Source: Seonamhaeicola sp. S2-3
GTDB taxonomy: Bacteria > Bacteroidota > Bacteroidia > Flavobacteriales > Flavobacteriaceae
Assembly: GCF_001971785.1 (NCBI RefSeq)
Contig: NZ_CP019389.1
Location: 3,688,837 to 3,752,836 of the forward strand
Direction: 5' to 3'
Length of the DNA: 64,000 nucleotides
A model generated the notes under the pieces. It was not told where the DNA came from and ran no database searches. It saw nothing but the letters and a program-made list of their open reading frames with translations. The number at the start of each line of letters is the position of its first letter. Positions within the stretch are counted from its first letter, which is position 1. Shown piece after piece: positions 16,752 to 24,358 of this stretch. Both the position numbers and the translations under genes were made by a program.

Positions 16752-18182
16752 ATGACTATTCTAGTAACAGGAGCTACCGGCTACATAGGCAAACGCTTAA
16801 TACCTTTGTTATTAAACCAAGGGCATAAGGTGGTTTGTGTGGTTCGCGATAAATTACGTGCCGATAAAAGTTACATAGAAGACCAAAATGTTTTAGTTAT
16901 TGAAGCTGATTTTTTAAACCTTAAAACACTAAAAAACATTCCCCAGAATATAGATGTTGCTTATTATTTAATTCATTCTATGTCAAACTCTTCCAAAGAT
17001 TTTGGGGCTTTAGAAGCACAATGTGCTGTTAACTTTAAAAATTACATAGAAACCACACAAACAAAACAAGTTATATACCTAAGTGGTATAACCAATGAAG
17101 ATTATCTTTCTAAGCATTTACAATCTAGAAAAAATGTAGAAGATATATTAAAATCTAAAAACTATGCTTTAACCATTTTTAAAGCAGGCATCATAGTGGG
17201 TTCAGGGAGTTCTTCTTTTGAAATTATTAGGGATTTAGTTGAAAAACTCCCCATTATGGTAGCTCCAAAATGGTTAGATACCAAAACACAGCCCTTAGCT
17301 GTTAGAGATGTTTTAACCTTTTTATTTAGAGCCGCAGGAAATGAAAACGTATTTAACCAAACGTATGATGTTGTTGGCCCAGAAATAATTACATATAAAG
17401 AAATGTTACTGCAATTTGCCGAAGTACGAGGTTTAAAACGATATATTTTAACCGTACCAGTAATGACGCCTAAATTATCTTCTTACTGGCTTTATTTTGT
17501 AACCTCAACGTCTTACAAGCTAGCCACTACTTTGGTAGCTAGTATGGGCGTACAAATTATAGGTAAACCAAGCAACATTAATACCATTTTAGATGTTAAT
17601 CCAATTACATACAAAGCGGCCGTAAAACTAGCTTTTGAAAAAATTGAGCAAAATAGTATTGTGTCTAGTTGGAAAGATTCTATGGTTAGTAGTGGCAAAT
17701 TAAGAAACCGTTTACACCAATACGTGAATGTTCCCAAATTTGGATGCTTTACAGATTATAAAGAGCGCCCCATCATGAATGCAGAAAAAACCATTAATAA
17801 AATTTGGAGCATTGGTGGAAAAAACGGCTGGTACTACGGTAATTTTTTATGGCGTACTAGAGGCTATATTGACAAACTTTTTGGTGGTATAGGCTTAAGG
17901 CGCGGACGTACTAACCCCAACCAACTAGACGCTGGAGATGCTTTAGACTTTTGGCGTGTTATTTTTGCTAATAAAAAGCAACAAAAGCTGTTGCTATATG
18001 CCGAAATGCGTTTACCCGGAGAAGCTTGGTTAGAATTTAAAATAGAAGAAAATAAACTTAAACAAACAGCAACCTTTAGACCGCGCGGACTTTGGGGCAG
18101 GTTGTATTGGTACTCTGTATGGCCATTTCATGGCTTAATTTTCTCTGGTATGATTAATAAACTGGCATACGTAGAAAATTAA
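16752..18182 (+). CDS. NAD(P)-binding SDR-like protein with C-terminal DUF2867
   Basis: The 476-residue protein starts with an atypical SDR Rossmann domain (G7-A-T-G10-Y-I-G13), continuing to about residue 300 with the YLIHSM and YLSGI segments seen in complex I NDUFA9-like and related proteins. Residues about 320-476 match DUF2867, with the WSIGGKNGWYYGNFLWRTRG and PGEAWLEF stretches. The DUF2867 part may bind a lipid-like ligand; function is unproven. It belongs to the oxidative or membrane-stress type cluster between the ABC1 kinase and glutathione peroxidase genes. Confidence 0.82.
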   Translation: MTILVTGATGYIGKRLIPLLLNQGHKVVCVVRDKLRADKSYIEDQNVLVIEADFLNLKTLKNIPQNIDVAYYLIHSMSNSSKDFGALEAQCAVNFKNYIETTQTKQVIYLSGITNEDYLSKHLQSRKNVEDILKSKNYALTIFKAGIIVGSGSSSFEIIRDLVEKLPIMVAPKWLDTKTQPLAVRDVLTFLFRAAGNENVFNQTYDVVGPEIITYKEMLLQFAEVRGLKRYILTVPVMTPKLSSYWLYFVTSTSYKLATTLVASMGVQIIGKPSNINTILDVNPITYKAAVKLAFEKIEQNSIVSSWKDSMVSSGKLRNRLHQYVNVPKFGCFTDYKERPIMNAEKTINKIWSIGGKNGWYYGNFLWRTRGYIDKLFGGIGLRRGRTNPNQLDAGDALDFWRVIFANKKQQKLLLYAEMRLPGEAWLEFKIEENKLKQTATFRPRGLWGRLYWYSVWPFHGLIFSGMINKLAYVEN

Positions 18183-18262
18183 AGTAGAGCCACCTCTTTT
18201 GCATACAGTTAATTTATTACCAATTAATAATATTATAACTAAATTAAAAAATAATTAAACAC

Positions 18263-18484
18263 ATGGATATAATAAACAAAGCTTTAGAATTTGAACAAAG
18301 AAAATTAAGATCGCTTTCAACAAGTGATCGTGTTAAAATTTCAAGAGAAGCCAAAGCGCTCATTTTAGGTTTAAATCAAATATATAAAGAAAAAAAAGAT
18401 GAGAAAATTATGGATATCATGAAGCGCTTAACCACTATTAAAAGAAAGGTAGAAAAACGATTAAAAGGTCATATATCTATTTAA
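18263..18484 (+). CDS. Small charged helical protein, paralogue of the 21026 gene
   Basis: The 73-residue protein is almost wholly helical and rich in Lys, Glu and Arg. It shares with the product of the gene at 21026 the opening IxKALEFEQRK, the SREx-KALIL segment and the ending KRLxxIKxKxEKRLKG, roughly 60 percent identity by eye. No catalytic motif is visible. The two copies bracket the SDR-GPx-TspO-SRPBCC block, so they may have arisen by duplication with the cluster. Function is unknown; a nucleic-acid- or membrane-associated helical hairpin would fit the composition. Confidence 0.7.
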   Translation: MDIINKALEFEQRKLRSLSTSDRVKISREAKALILGLNQIYKEKKDEKIMDIMKRLTTIKRKVEKRLKGHISI

Positions 18485-18511
18485 GTCAACAAATTAAAAG
18501 ACCGGGATACA

Positions 18512-19195
18512 ATGAGAACAATTATTGTAATTGGCGGAAGCAAAGGCATAGGTAACGCTATAATTACCAAACTTCTTACTTTCTGCAAAGTGATAAACAT
18601 AAGTAGAACATCTCCTGAACTAGCACATAAAAATTTAACTCATTTTAGCTGCGATGTTACTCAGGATGAACTCCCTAATATTAAGAATGCAGATACATTA
18701 ATTTATTGTCCCGGAAGTATAAACTTAAAACCTATTTCTAGGTTATCTATTGATGATTTTAAAAATGATTTTGAAATAAACGTCCTTGGTGCTGTTAAAG
18801 CCATTCAAAAATACTTACCCATTCTTAAAAACGCCTATGCTCCCTCAATTCTCATGTTTAGTACTGTTGCAACTAAACTAGGCATGCCTTTTCATGCCAG
18901 TATAGCTGTGGCAAAATCTGCTGTAGAAGGTTTAGTGAAATCTTTAGGTGCAGAATTAGCTCCCAAATTTCAAATTAATGCCATAGCCCCAACAATTACC
19001 AATACACAATTGGCATCAAAACTACTTAGGAATGACAAGATGATTGAAAATATTAAGAAACGGCACCCTCTTAAAAAATTCTTATCCCCTACTGAAGTAG
19101 CTGATATGGCGCTATTTTTAATATCTGATAAAAATACATCTATTTCTGGGCAAATATTTGAAATGGATTGTGGTATAGTAAGTTTTAAAATTTAA
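18512..19195 (+). CDS. SDR-family protein lacking the usual catalytic tyrosine
   Basis: The 227-residue protein has the classical SDR cofactor loop (G8-G-S-K-G12-I-G14), the CPGSIN element in place of NNAG, and the C-terminal proline-rich NAIAPT segment. Where classical SDRs have YxxxK, the sequence reads HASIAVAKSA: the lysine is present but the tyrosine position is isoleucine, with a histidine further upstream. This subgroup is known among flavobacterial clusters, and may use another proton donor or be a non-standard reductase. It follows the small helical protein gene and precedes glutathione peroxidase by 5 bases. Confidence 0.8.
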   Translation: MRTIIVIGGSKGIGNAIITKLLTFCKVINISRTSPELAHKNLTHFSCDVTQDELPNIKNADTLIYCPGSINLKPISRLSIDDFKNDFEINVLGAVKAIQKYLPILKNAYAPSILMFSTVATKLGMPFHASIAVAKSAVEGLVKSLGAELAPKFQINAIAPTITNTQLASKLLRNDKMIENIKKRHPLKKFLSPTEVADMALFLISDKNTSISGQIFEMDCGIVSFKI

Positions 19196-19200
19196 ATATA

Positions 19201-19734
19201 ATGGATGTACTCAAAACTTTTATAGCCACCCTTGGCAACAAAAAAAAGCCTCATAAACTACCTGTTAATTCTATTTATGATATTAGCATCAATGCTCTTA
19301 ATGGTAGCCCTATAAATTTATCTAAATTTAAAGGAAAGTATATACTGTTTGTTAATGTTGCCTCTAAATGCGGTTTTACACCACAATACCAAGATTTGCA
19401 AAAACTACATGAAACTTACAGCGATAATTTACAAGTTATTGGTGTGCCTTGTAATCAATTTGGAGGACAAGAACCTGGTAATACAGAAGAAATAAAATCG
19501 TTTTGCGAAATTAATTATGGTGTTAGTTTTCTAATTACTGAAAAAATAGATGTTAAAGGAAAAAAACAACACGCTTTATACACTTGGTTAACCCAAAAAA
19601 TTAACAACGGTAAAACAAACTCTAGCGTTAAGTGGAACTTTCAAAAATACTTAGTAGACCCAAATGGTAACTTAATTGATTTCTATTTGCCTTATACCAA
19701 ACCATTAAGTAAAAACATTATTAAACATTTATAA
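19201..19734 (+). CDS. Glutathione peroxidase-family thiol peroxidase
   Basis: The 177-residue protein has the GPx active site: Cys57 in VASKCGFTPQY, the CNQFGGQEP motif and the tryptophan of VKWNFQKYLVD. Cys84 in VPCNQF is a candidate partner, so a thioredoxin-dependent 2-Cys-like mechanism is likely, since most Bacteroidota lack glutathione. It would reduce hydrogen and lipid peroxides in the cytoplasm. The start codon lies 5 bases after the SDR stop, so it is in the same transcript. Confidence 0.92.
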   Translation: MDVLKTFIATLGNKKKPHKLPVNSIYDISINALNGSPINLSKFKGKYILFVNVASKCGFTPQYQDLQKLHETYSDNLQVIGVPCNQFGGQEPGNTEEIKSFCEINYGVSFLITEKIDVKGKKQHALYTWLTQKINNGKTNSSVKWNFQKYLVDPNGNLIDFYLPYTKPLSKNIIKHL

Positions 19735-19754
19735 AAACCAAAAAATATATTGAT

Positions 19755-19934
19755 ATGTTCTCATTTTTTAAAAGAAAATCTAAAAAAGAAAAATTAGAAA
19801 TTAAATTCAAAAAGCTTATGCAAGAATGGCATCAACTATCATCTGTTAATAGAGCTGCTAGTGATGAAACGTATGCAAAAGCCCAATTAGTTGCAGCTCA
19901 AATAAAATCTCTTAAACATGAACAACTTGACTAA
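19755..19934 (+). CDS. Lacal_2735-family small protein
   Basis: A 59-residue product read from ATG 19755, ending 17 bases inside the tspO gene. It begins MFSFFKRKSKKEKLE and continues with the S-x-NR-A-SDE motif (SVNRAASDETYAKA) that I recognise from the short Lacal_2735 family of flavobacteria. It is a charged helical protein, possibly peripheral to the membrane. Function is unknown. Overlap with tspO and tight spacing after glutathione peroxidase mark it as a real member of the operon. Confidence 0.78.
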   Translation: MFSFFKRKSKKEKLEIKFKKLMQEWHQLSSVNRAASDETYAKAQLVAAQIKSLKHEQLD

Positions 19935-20382
19935 ATACATCATTGTTTTTTTAATTATAAATTTTTTAGCCCTTGCCTTAGGTAATTGGCTCATGGCAGG
20001 TGGCCCTCAAAAAGACTGGTATTTATCATTAAACAAAGCACCGTGGACGCCACCTGGGTGGGTATTTGGAGCTGCTTGGTTTACTATTATGGTGTGCTTT
20101 TCAATTTTCATGGCCTATCTATACAAGTTACACCCCAAACCCGAAGTTATTATACTGTTTATTGTTCAGTTTTTATTAAATGTAAGTTGGAATTACGTGT
20201 TTTTTAATAGGCATTTAATAGGGATTGGATTTATTGTAATCCTCATGCTTACCGCTGTTGTAAGTATATTTATGGTATTATACCAGAAAACTTTAGGCAC
20301 CACCACCCTACTCATTATACCTTATTTTATTTGGCTATTAATAGCTTCATCTCTTAATGGCTATATTTTCTTTAAAAATTAA
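19918..20382 (+). CDS. tspO: TspO/MBR-family tryptophan-rich membrane protein
   Basis: The 154-residue protein has five hydrophobic helices and the signature loop K40-A-P-W-T-P-P-G-W-V-F-G-A-A-W-F55, together with the NVSWNYVFF segment near helix 4, both diagnostic of TspO/MBR. TspO binds porphyrins and cholesterol-like ligands and is linked in bacteria to porphyrin degradation and oxidative stress. It overlaps the preceding small gene by 17 bases and is followed 1 base later by an SRPBCC gene, so coupled translation is expected. Confidence 0.92.
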   Translation: MNNLTKYIIVFLIINFLALALGNWLMAGGPQKDWYLSLNKAPWTPPGWVFGAAWFTIMVCFSIFMAYLYKLHPKPEVIILFIVQFLLNVSWNYVFFNRHLIGIGFIVILMLTAVVSIFMVLYQKTLGTTTLLIIPYFIWLLIASSLNGYIFFKN

Positions 20383-20383
20383 C

Positions 20384-20851
20384 ATGAAAATTTACACCCT
20401 ACATAAAACTCAAAAGTTCCCAATTTCAGTTACTGAAGCTTGGGATTTTCTAAGTAATCCAAAAAACTTAAAAACAATAACACCCAATTACATGGGGTTT
20501 CACATTCTATCTGGAGCAGATAAAACCATGTATGCTGGTCAAATAATTCAATATATAGTAACACCTGTATTAGGAATTAAAACCAAATGGATTACAGAAA
20601 TTACTCATTGTAAAGACCAGGTTTATTTTGTTGATGAACAACGTTTTGGCCCTTATGCCCTGTGGCATCATAAGCACTTTTTAAAACCTATTGATGGCGG
20701 TGTTGAAATGGAAGATATCATTGATTATAAACTGCCTTTAGGATTTATTGGCCAACTGTTCCACCCTATTTTAGTAAAACCTAAATTAGAAGAAATCTTT
20801 AATTATCGCCAGAAAAAATTAATAGCATTGTTTGGAGAATACCAAAACTAA
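20384..20851 (+). CDS. SRPBCC-family ligand-binding protein
   Basis: The 155-residue protein has the START/SRPBCC fold signature: an N-terminal beta strand with the VTEAWDFLSNPKNLKTITP segment, then alternating strands and a C-terminal helix (PKLEEIFNYRQKKLIALFG). The ATG at 20384 lies 1 base after the tspO stop and gives the normal family length; an upstream in-frame ATG inside tspO is less likely. These proteins bind hydrophobic ligands in a deep pocket. Its partner in the cluster is likely a lipid or porphyrin-type compound (inference). Confidence 0.82.
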   Translation: MKIYTLHKTQKFPISVTEAWDFLSNPKNLKTITPNYMGFHILSGADKTMYAGQIIQYIVTPVLGIKTKWITEITHCKDQVYFVDEQRFGPYALWHHKHFLKPIDGGVEMEDIIDYKLPLGFIGQLFHPILVKPKLEEIFNYRQKKLIALFGEYQN

Positions 20852-21025
20852 AAATCTGCTACAACATAATTAAGTAATCTATTTAAGTGAATAATTATAA
20901 AAAAAGGTTAAATATTTAATTTCGTACAATAAATACTATAAAAAAACATAAGTTTGGGAAATTTTGTTATATTGTGAAAATACAATAAAATTTATTGTAA
21001 TTAGTATTAATAATTGAAAATGATT

Positions 21026-21244
21026 ATGGAATTGATAGATAAAGCTTTGGAGTTTGAGCAACGCAAACACACTTTTAAAACTACTAGCGAGCGTATTGAA
21101 TCGTCTCGTGAAGTAAAGGCTCTTATTTTAGAAATAAACAATGTTTATAAAGAAAATAAAGATCCTGAACTTATGGACTTAATGAAACGTTTAACAGTAA
21201 TAAAACAAAAAATTGAAAAGCGTTTAAAAGGTAGAAATGTATAA
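21026..21244 (+). CDS. Small charged helical protein, paralogue of the 18263 gene
   Basis: The 72-residue product is highly similar to that of the gene at 18263, including ALEFEQRK, SREVKALIL and the KRLTVIKQKIEKRLKG tail. ATG 21026 was chosen because it aligns with the start of the paralogue; an ATG at 21020 and a TTG at 21014 are in frame upstream. A 170-base AT-rich gap precedes it, so it may have its own promoter, though no exact TAnnTTTG box stands out. A strong hairpin follows. Function unknown. Confidence 0.68.
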   Translation: MELIDKALEFEQRKHTFKTTSERIESSREVKALILEINNVYKENKDPELMDLMKRLTVIKQKIEKRLKGRNV

Positions 21245-21266
21245 ATCAATATACACTTTAACCAAA

Positions 21267-21299
21267 ACAAAACGCCTCAATAAAATTGAGGCGTTTTGT
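21267..21299. terminator. Bidirectional terminator between the 21026 gene and murA
   Basis: A 14-base stem (21267-21280 with 21286-21299, including AACGCCTCAA) with a short loop and T runs on both strands. It serves the convergent ends of the small helical protein gene and murA. Confidence 0.8.
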
Positions 21300-21320
21300 T
21301 TTTAAGTACTTTAAGAATAG

Positions 21321-22631
21321 TTATTCTAAACGTTCAATTTTAGCACCAATAGCACGTAAACGTTCATCTATATTTTCGTAACCTCTATCTATTTGTTCTA
21401 TATTCATTATAGTTGATGTTCCTTTAGCAGATAAGGCTGCAATAAGTAAGGATACACCAGCACGAATATCAGGCGAGGTCATAGTAGTTGCTTTCAAAGT
21501 AGATTTAAAATCATGCCCTATTACAGTAGCTCTATGCGGATCGCACAAAATAATTTTAGCCCCCATATCTATTAGTTTATCTACAAAGAATAAGCGGCTT
21601 TCAAACATTTTTTGATGGATTAAAACGCTACCTCTTGCTTGGGTTGCTACTACCAAAATTATACTTAATAAATCTGGTGTAAACCCAGGCCACGGTGCAT
21701 CAGAAACAGTTAAAATAGATCCATCTATAAAACTTTGTATTTCATAGCCATTGGTATGCGCTGGTATATGAATGTCATCGCCTTGTTTTTCAACGGTAAT
21801 ACCTAATTTTCTAAACACATTTGGTATTAATCCTAAATCATCCCAAGAGACATTGGTAATGGTTAATTCGCTTTTGGTCATTGCCGCTAAACCAATCCAA
21901 CTACCAATTTCAATCATGTCTGGTAGCATGGTGTGCTCTGTACCTCCTAAACTTTCAACACCATCAATAATTAACATATTAGAGCCCACTCCACTAATTT
22001 TGGCTCCCATTCTATTTAGCATTTTACAAAGCTGTTGTAAGTAAGGTTCGCAAGCCGCGTTATATATAGTGGTTTGTCCTTCAGCCAAAACCGCTGCCAT
22101 AACAATATTAGCGGTTCCTGTAACAGAGGCTTCTTCTAGTAACATATAAGTACCTTTAAGTTTTTTGGCTTCTACACCATAAAACTGGTCTTCTTTACTG
22201 TAACCAAATTTAGCTCCTAACTTTATAAAACCTTCAAAATGGGTATCTAACCTACGGCGTCCTATTTTATCGCCACCAGGTTTTGGAATATAACCTCTAC
22301 CAAAGCGTGCCAATAAGGGGCCTACAATCATTATGGAACCACGTAAACCACGACCATCAATTTTAAATTCGTCAGATTCTAAATATTCTAGGTTAAGATG
22401 ATCTGCTTGAAATGAGTAAGTGCCTTTTGAAAGTTTTTCAACCTTAACACCTAATTTTTTTAGCAGATTAATAAGTTTATTAACATCAACAATATCTGGT
22501 ATATTATTAATGGTAACTTTTTCTGGAGTTAGTAAAACAGCACATAAAATTTGTAATGCTTCGTTTTTTGCACCTTGTGGTTGTATGCTTCCTTTAAGCT
22601 GATGACCACCTTCTATTTTAAATACTCCCAT
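21321..22631 (-). CDS. murA: UDP-N-acetylglucosamine 1-carboxyvinyltransferase MurA (Asp-type active site)
   Basis: The 436-residue protein has the EPSP-synthase fold of MurA, with the opening GGHQLKGSIQPQGAKNEALQ and the PDMIEIGSW and DIRAGVSLLIAA stretches. It transfers enolpyruvate from PEP to UDP-GlcNAc, the first committed step of peptidoglycan synthesis in the cytoplasm. In the catalytic loop (KPGGDKIGRR) residue 121 is Asp where E. coli MurA has Cys115. Enzymes with Asp here are known to work and resist fosfomycin, so the host should be intrinsically resistant by target. It follows the DUF4290 gene with 7 bases between. Confidence 0.95.
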   Translation of the reverse strand: MGVFKIEGGHQLKGSIQPQGAKNEALQILCAVLLTPEKVTINNIPDIVDVNKLINLLKKLGVKVEKLSKGTYSFQADHLNLEYLESDEFKIDGRGLRGSIMIVGPLLARFGRGYIPKPGGDKIGRRRLDTHFEGFIKLGAKFGYSKEDQFYGVEAKKLKGTYMLLEEASVTGTANIVMAAVLAEGQTTIYNAACEPYLQQLCKMLNRMGAKISGVGSNMLIIDGVESLGGTEHTMLPDMIEIGSWIGLAAMTKSELTITNVSWDDLGLIPNVFRKLGITVEKQGDDIHIPAHTNGYEIQSFIDGSILTVSDAPWPGFTPDLLSIILVVATQARGSVLIHQKMFESRLFFVDKLIDMGAKIILCDPHRATVIGHDFKSTLKATTMTSPDIRAGVSLLIAALSAKGTSTIMNIEQIDRGYENIDERLRAIGAKIERLE

Positions 22632-22638
22632 GCTTTAA

Positions 22639-23268
22639 TTAATAGCGTTTTCTTTGTCTGTTCTTTTTATGGTGCTTTTTGCCAGAATACTTGGTTTTAG
22701 TTCTTATTAAGCTTGAAGCATCTGATAGATCTTCTTCTGAGTCTCTTAGGTTTATTTTCCCATCAGATAATTCAAATAAATGGTCATATATAACAATATC
22801 TTCAACAGTGTCTTTATTCCAATTTAAAAAACACTTTTTCATGTGGTTAGCAATAGTATAAACCAAGGCTTGTTTAAGTTCGCCTTCTTCCCATGTATTT
22901 GCCACATCAATCATGGTTTTTATATTGTTTCCGTAAAAACGATATTTTGGATGATTTTGTGGGTATTTTAAAGGCTCTGGGCGTTCTGTTAATAATTCTT
23001 TGGTTGGTTTTGTATAGGGAGAATCTACATCTAATTCAAAATTAGACATAATGAACAGCTGATCCCAAAGTTTATGCTGAAAGTCTGGAACATCTCGTAA
23101 ATGAGGTTGCATATTTCCCATTACAGATATAATGGCTTTAGCTAGTTTATTACGTTCTTCTCTATCTTCAACGGTTTTAGCATGGTTTATCATTTTTTGC
23201 ATATGACGACCATATTCAGGAATAATTAAGTGCTCCCGTTCTGTATTGTATTCTAAAGTATTTGTCAA
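22639..23268 (-). CDS. DUF4290-family protein
   Basis: The 209-residue cytoplasmic protein opens with LEYNTEREHLIIPEYGRHMQ, the conserved start of DUF4290, and has the GxNIKTMI and VxIANHMKK segments. The C-terminal 25 residues are basic and low complexity (KKHHKKNRQRKRY), perhaps a nucleic-acid-binding tail. The function is unknown; in Bacteroidota the gene is almost always upstream of murA, as here, so a link to cell-wall synthesis is plausible. No signal peptide or membrane helix is present. Confidence 0.85.
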   Translation of the reverse strand: MTNTLEYNTEREHLIIPEYGRHMQKMINHAKTVEDREERNKLAKAIISVMGNMQPHLRDVPDFQHKLWDQLFIMSNFELDVDSPYTKPTKELLTERPEPLKYPQNHPKYRFYGNNIKTMIDVANTWEEGELKQALVYTIANHMKKCFLNWNKDTVEDIVIYDHLFELSDGKINLRDSEEDLSDASSLIRTKTKYSGKKHHKKNRQRKRY

Positions 23269-23334
23269 AATATTTGTGTGGAATTAAAATTTATGCACGT
23301 AGTTATTTATGCTTTTGCAAAATACAAAAAAATT

Positions 23335-23628
23335 CTAAAGACTTATAACGCCTTCAACTTTTTCTGCAACTTCTTTATACTTTTCTATAACGCTGTTTGG
23401 GTCTCTCATTAATAAATTAACAGATACACTGGTGTATTTACCGTTTTTAGACTCAACCGTATTAATAACAGCGCCCATATTATTAAATATAGCTTCTATT
23501 TTTGCTATTTTTTTAATATCTGATTTTACAATGAATTTATATAAATATTCTGCTGGCCAACTGGTAGTTTCGTAAAGCTGCCCTCTTAATTTATTATAAA
23601 ATTCTTCTGATTTTTGTGATGCTTCCAT
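23335..23628 (-). CDS. DUF493 (YbeD-like) small protein
   Basis: The 97-residue protein has the ACT-like alpha/beta pattern of DUF493, including the segments FYNKLRGQLYETTSWPAEY and NGKYTSVSVNLLMRDPNSV. E. coli YbeD is a relative with no settled function; a regulatory, ligand-sensing role is suggested by its ACT-like fold. It is separated from DUF4290 by 66 bases and may have its own promoter (TATATTTG at 23646-23653 on the minus strand). Confidence 0.82.
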   Translation of the reverse strand: MEASQKSEEFYNKLRGQLYETTSWPAEYLYKFIVKSDIKKIAKIEAIFNNMGAVINTVESKNGKYTSVSVNLLMRDPNSVIEKYKEVAEKVEGVISL

Positions 23629-23645
23629 AGCTATTTTATATGCTG

Positions 23646-23653
23646 CAAATATA
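23646..23653 (-). promoter_or_regulatory. -7 promoter element of the DUF493 gene
   Basis: Read on the minus strand this is TATATTTG, an exact TAnnTTTG match, 17 bases upstream of the ATG at 23628. No convincing TTG box was found further upstream. Confidence 0.5.
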
Positions 23654-23818
23654 CACTTTCATGAATTTATTTTGTTGTTTTTTTAATGTTTCATGTAGGC
23701 TTGGGTTATAAAAATTAGCTTCTCCTTATATTTTGACGATAATTTAAATTACGTAGATTTAAATTCTATTTTTTTTATCAATTGTAAATTCCGATTTTTA
23801 CAGATAAATTATAAGGCA

Positions 23819-24352
23819 TTGAGAGCAAAAAAAGTTGTAATTACAGGAGGGCCTGGAACTGGAAAATCTACTATTATAAATGAACTTATTAAAAGAGGGT
23901 TTTATTGTTTTGAAGAAATATCAAGACAAGTTACCCGAGAGGCTCAAAAAGAGGGTATAGAGCAGCTTTTTTTAACAAACCCATTATTGTTTAGTGAACG
24001 CCTTTTACATGGCAGACACAAACAATTTATTGACGCTTTAAATGCCGATTCTGAGCTTGTTTTTTTAGACCGAGGTGTTCACGATGTGCTAGCCTATATG
24101 GATTTTATTGGTGATACTTATCCGCAACATTTTGTTGATGTATGCAATAACAGCACTTATGATAGTGCCTTTATTTTAAAACCTTGGGAAGCTATTTACA
24201 CTAGCGATAATGAACGTTATGAAAATTTTGAACAGGCATTAAAAATTCACGAACACCTTTTAAACACCTATCAATCTTACAATTACAATTTAATAGATGT
24301 ACCCTTTGGAACTGTAAAAGAACGTACCGATTTTATTCTAAATTCGCTTTAA
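23819..24352 (+). CDS. Small AAA-type NTPase (AAA_28-like)
   Basis: The 177-residue protein has a Walker A loop G10-G-P-G-T-G-K16-S-T near its start and a Walker B-like FLDRGVHDVLAYMDF, matching small P-loop NTPases of the AAA_28 kind. These resemble nucleotide or nicotinamide-riboside kinases. The substrate is unknown. The start is TTG at 23819: the Walker A lysine would be too close to the N-terminus with any later start. The recQ gene starts 6 bases after the stop. Confidence 0.75.
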   Translation: MRAKKVVITGGPGTGKSTIINELIKRGFYCFEEISRQVTREAQKEGIEQLFLTNPLLFSERLLHGRHKQFIDALNADSELVFLDRGVHDVLAYMDFIGDTYPQHFVDVCNNSTYDSAFILKPWEAIYTSDNERYENFEQALKIHEHLLNTYQSYNYNLIDVPFGTVKERTDFILNSL

Positions 24353-24358
24353 TGACTT

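Noticed and set aside
19986..20207. Alternative frame inside tspO
   Set aside because: Overlaps a well-supported TspO gene in another frame with no own start signal.
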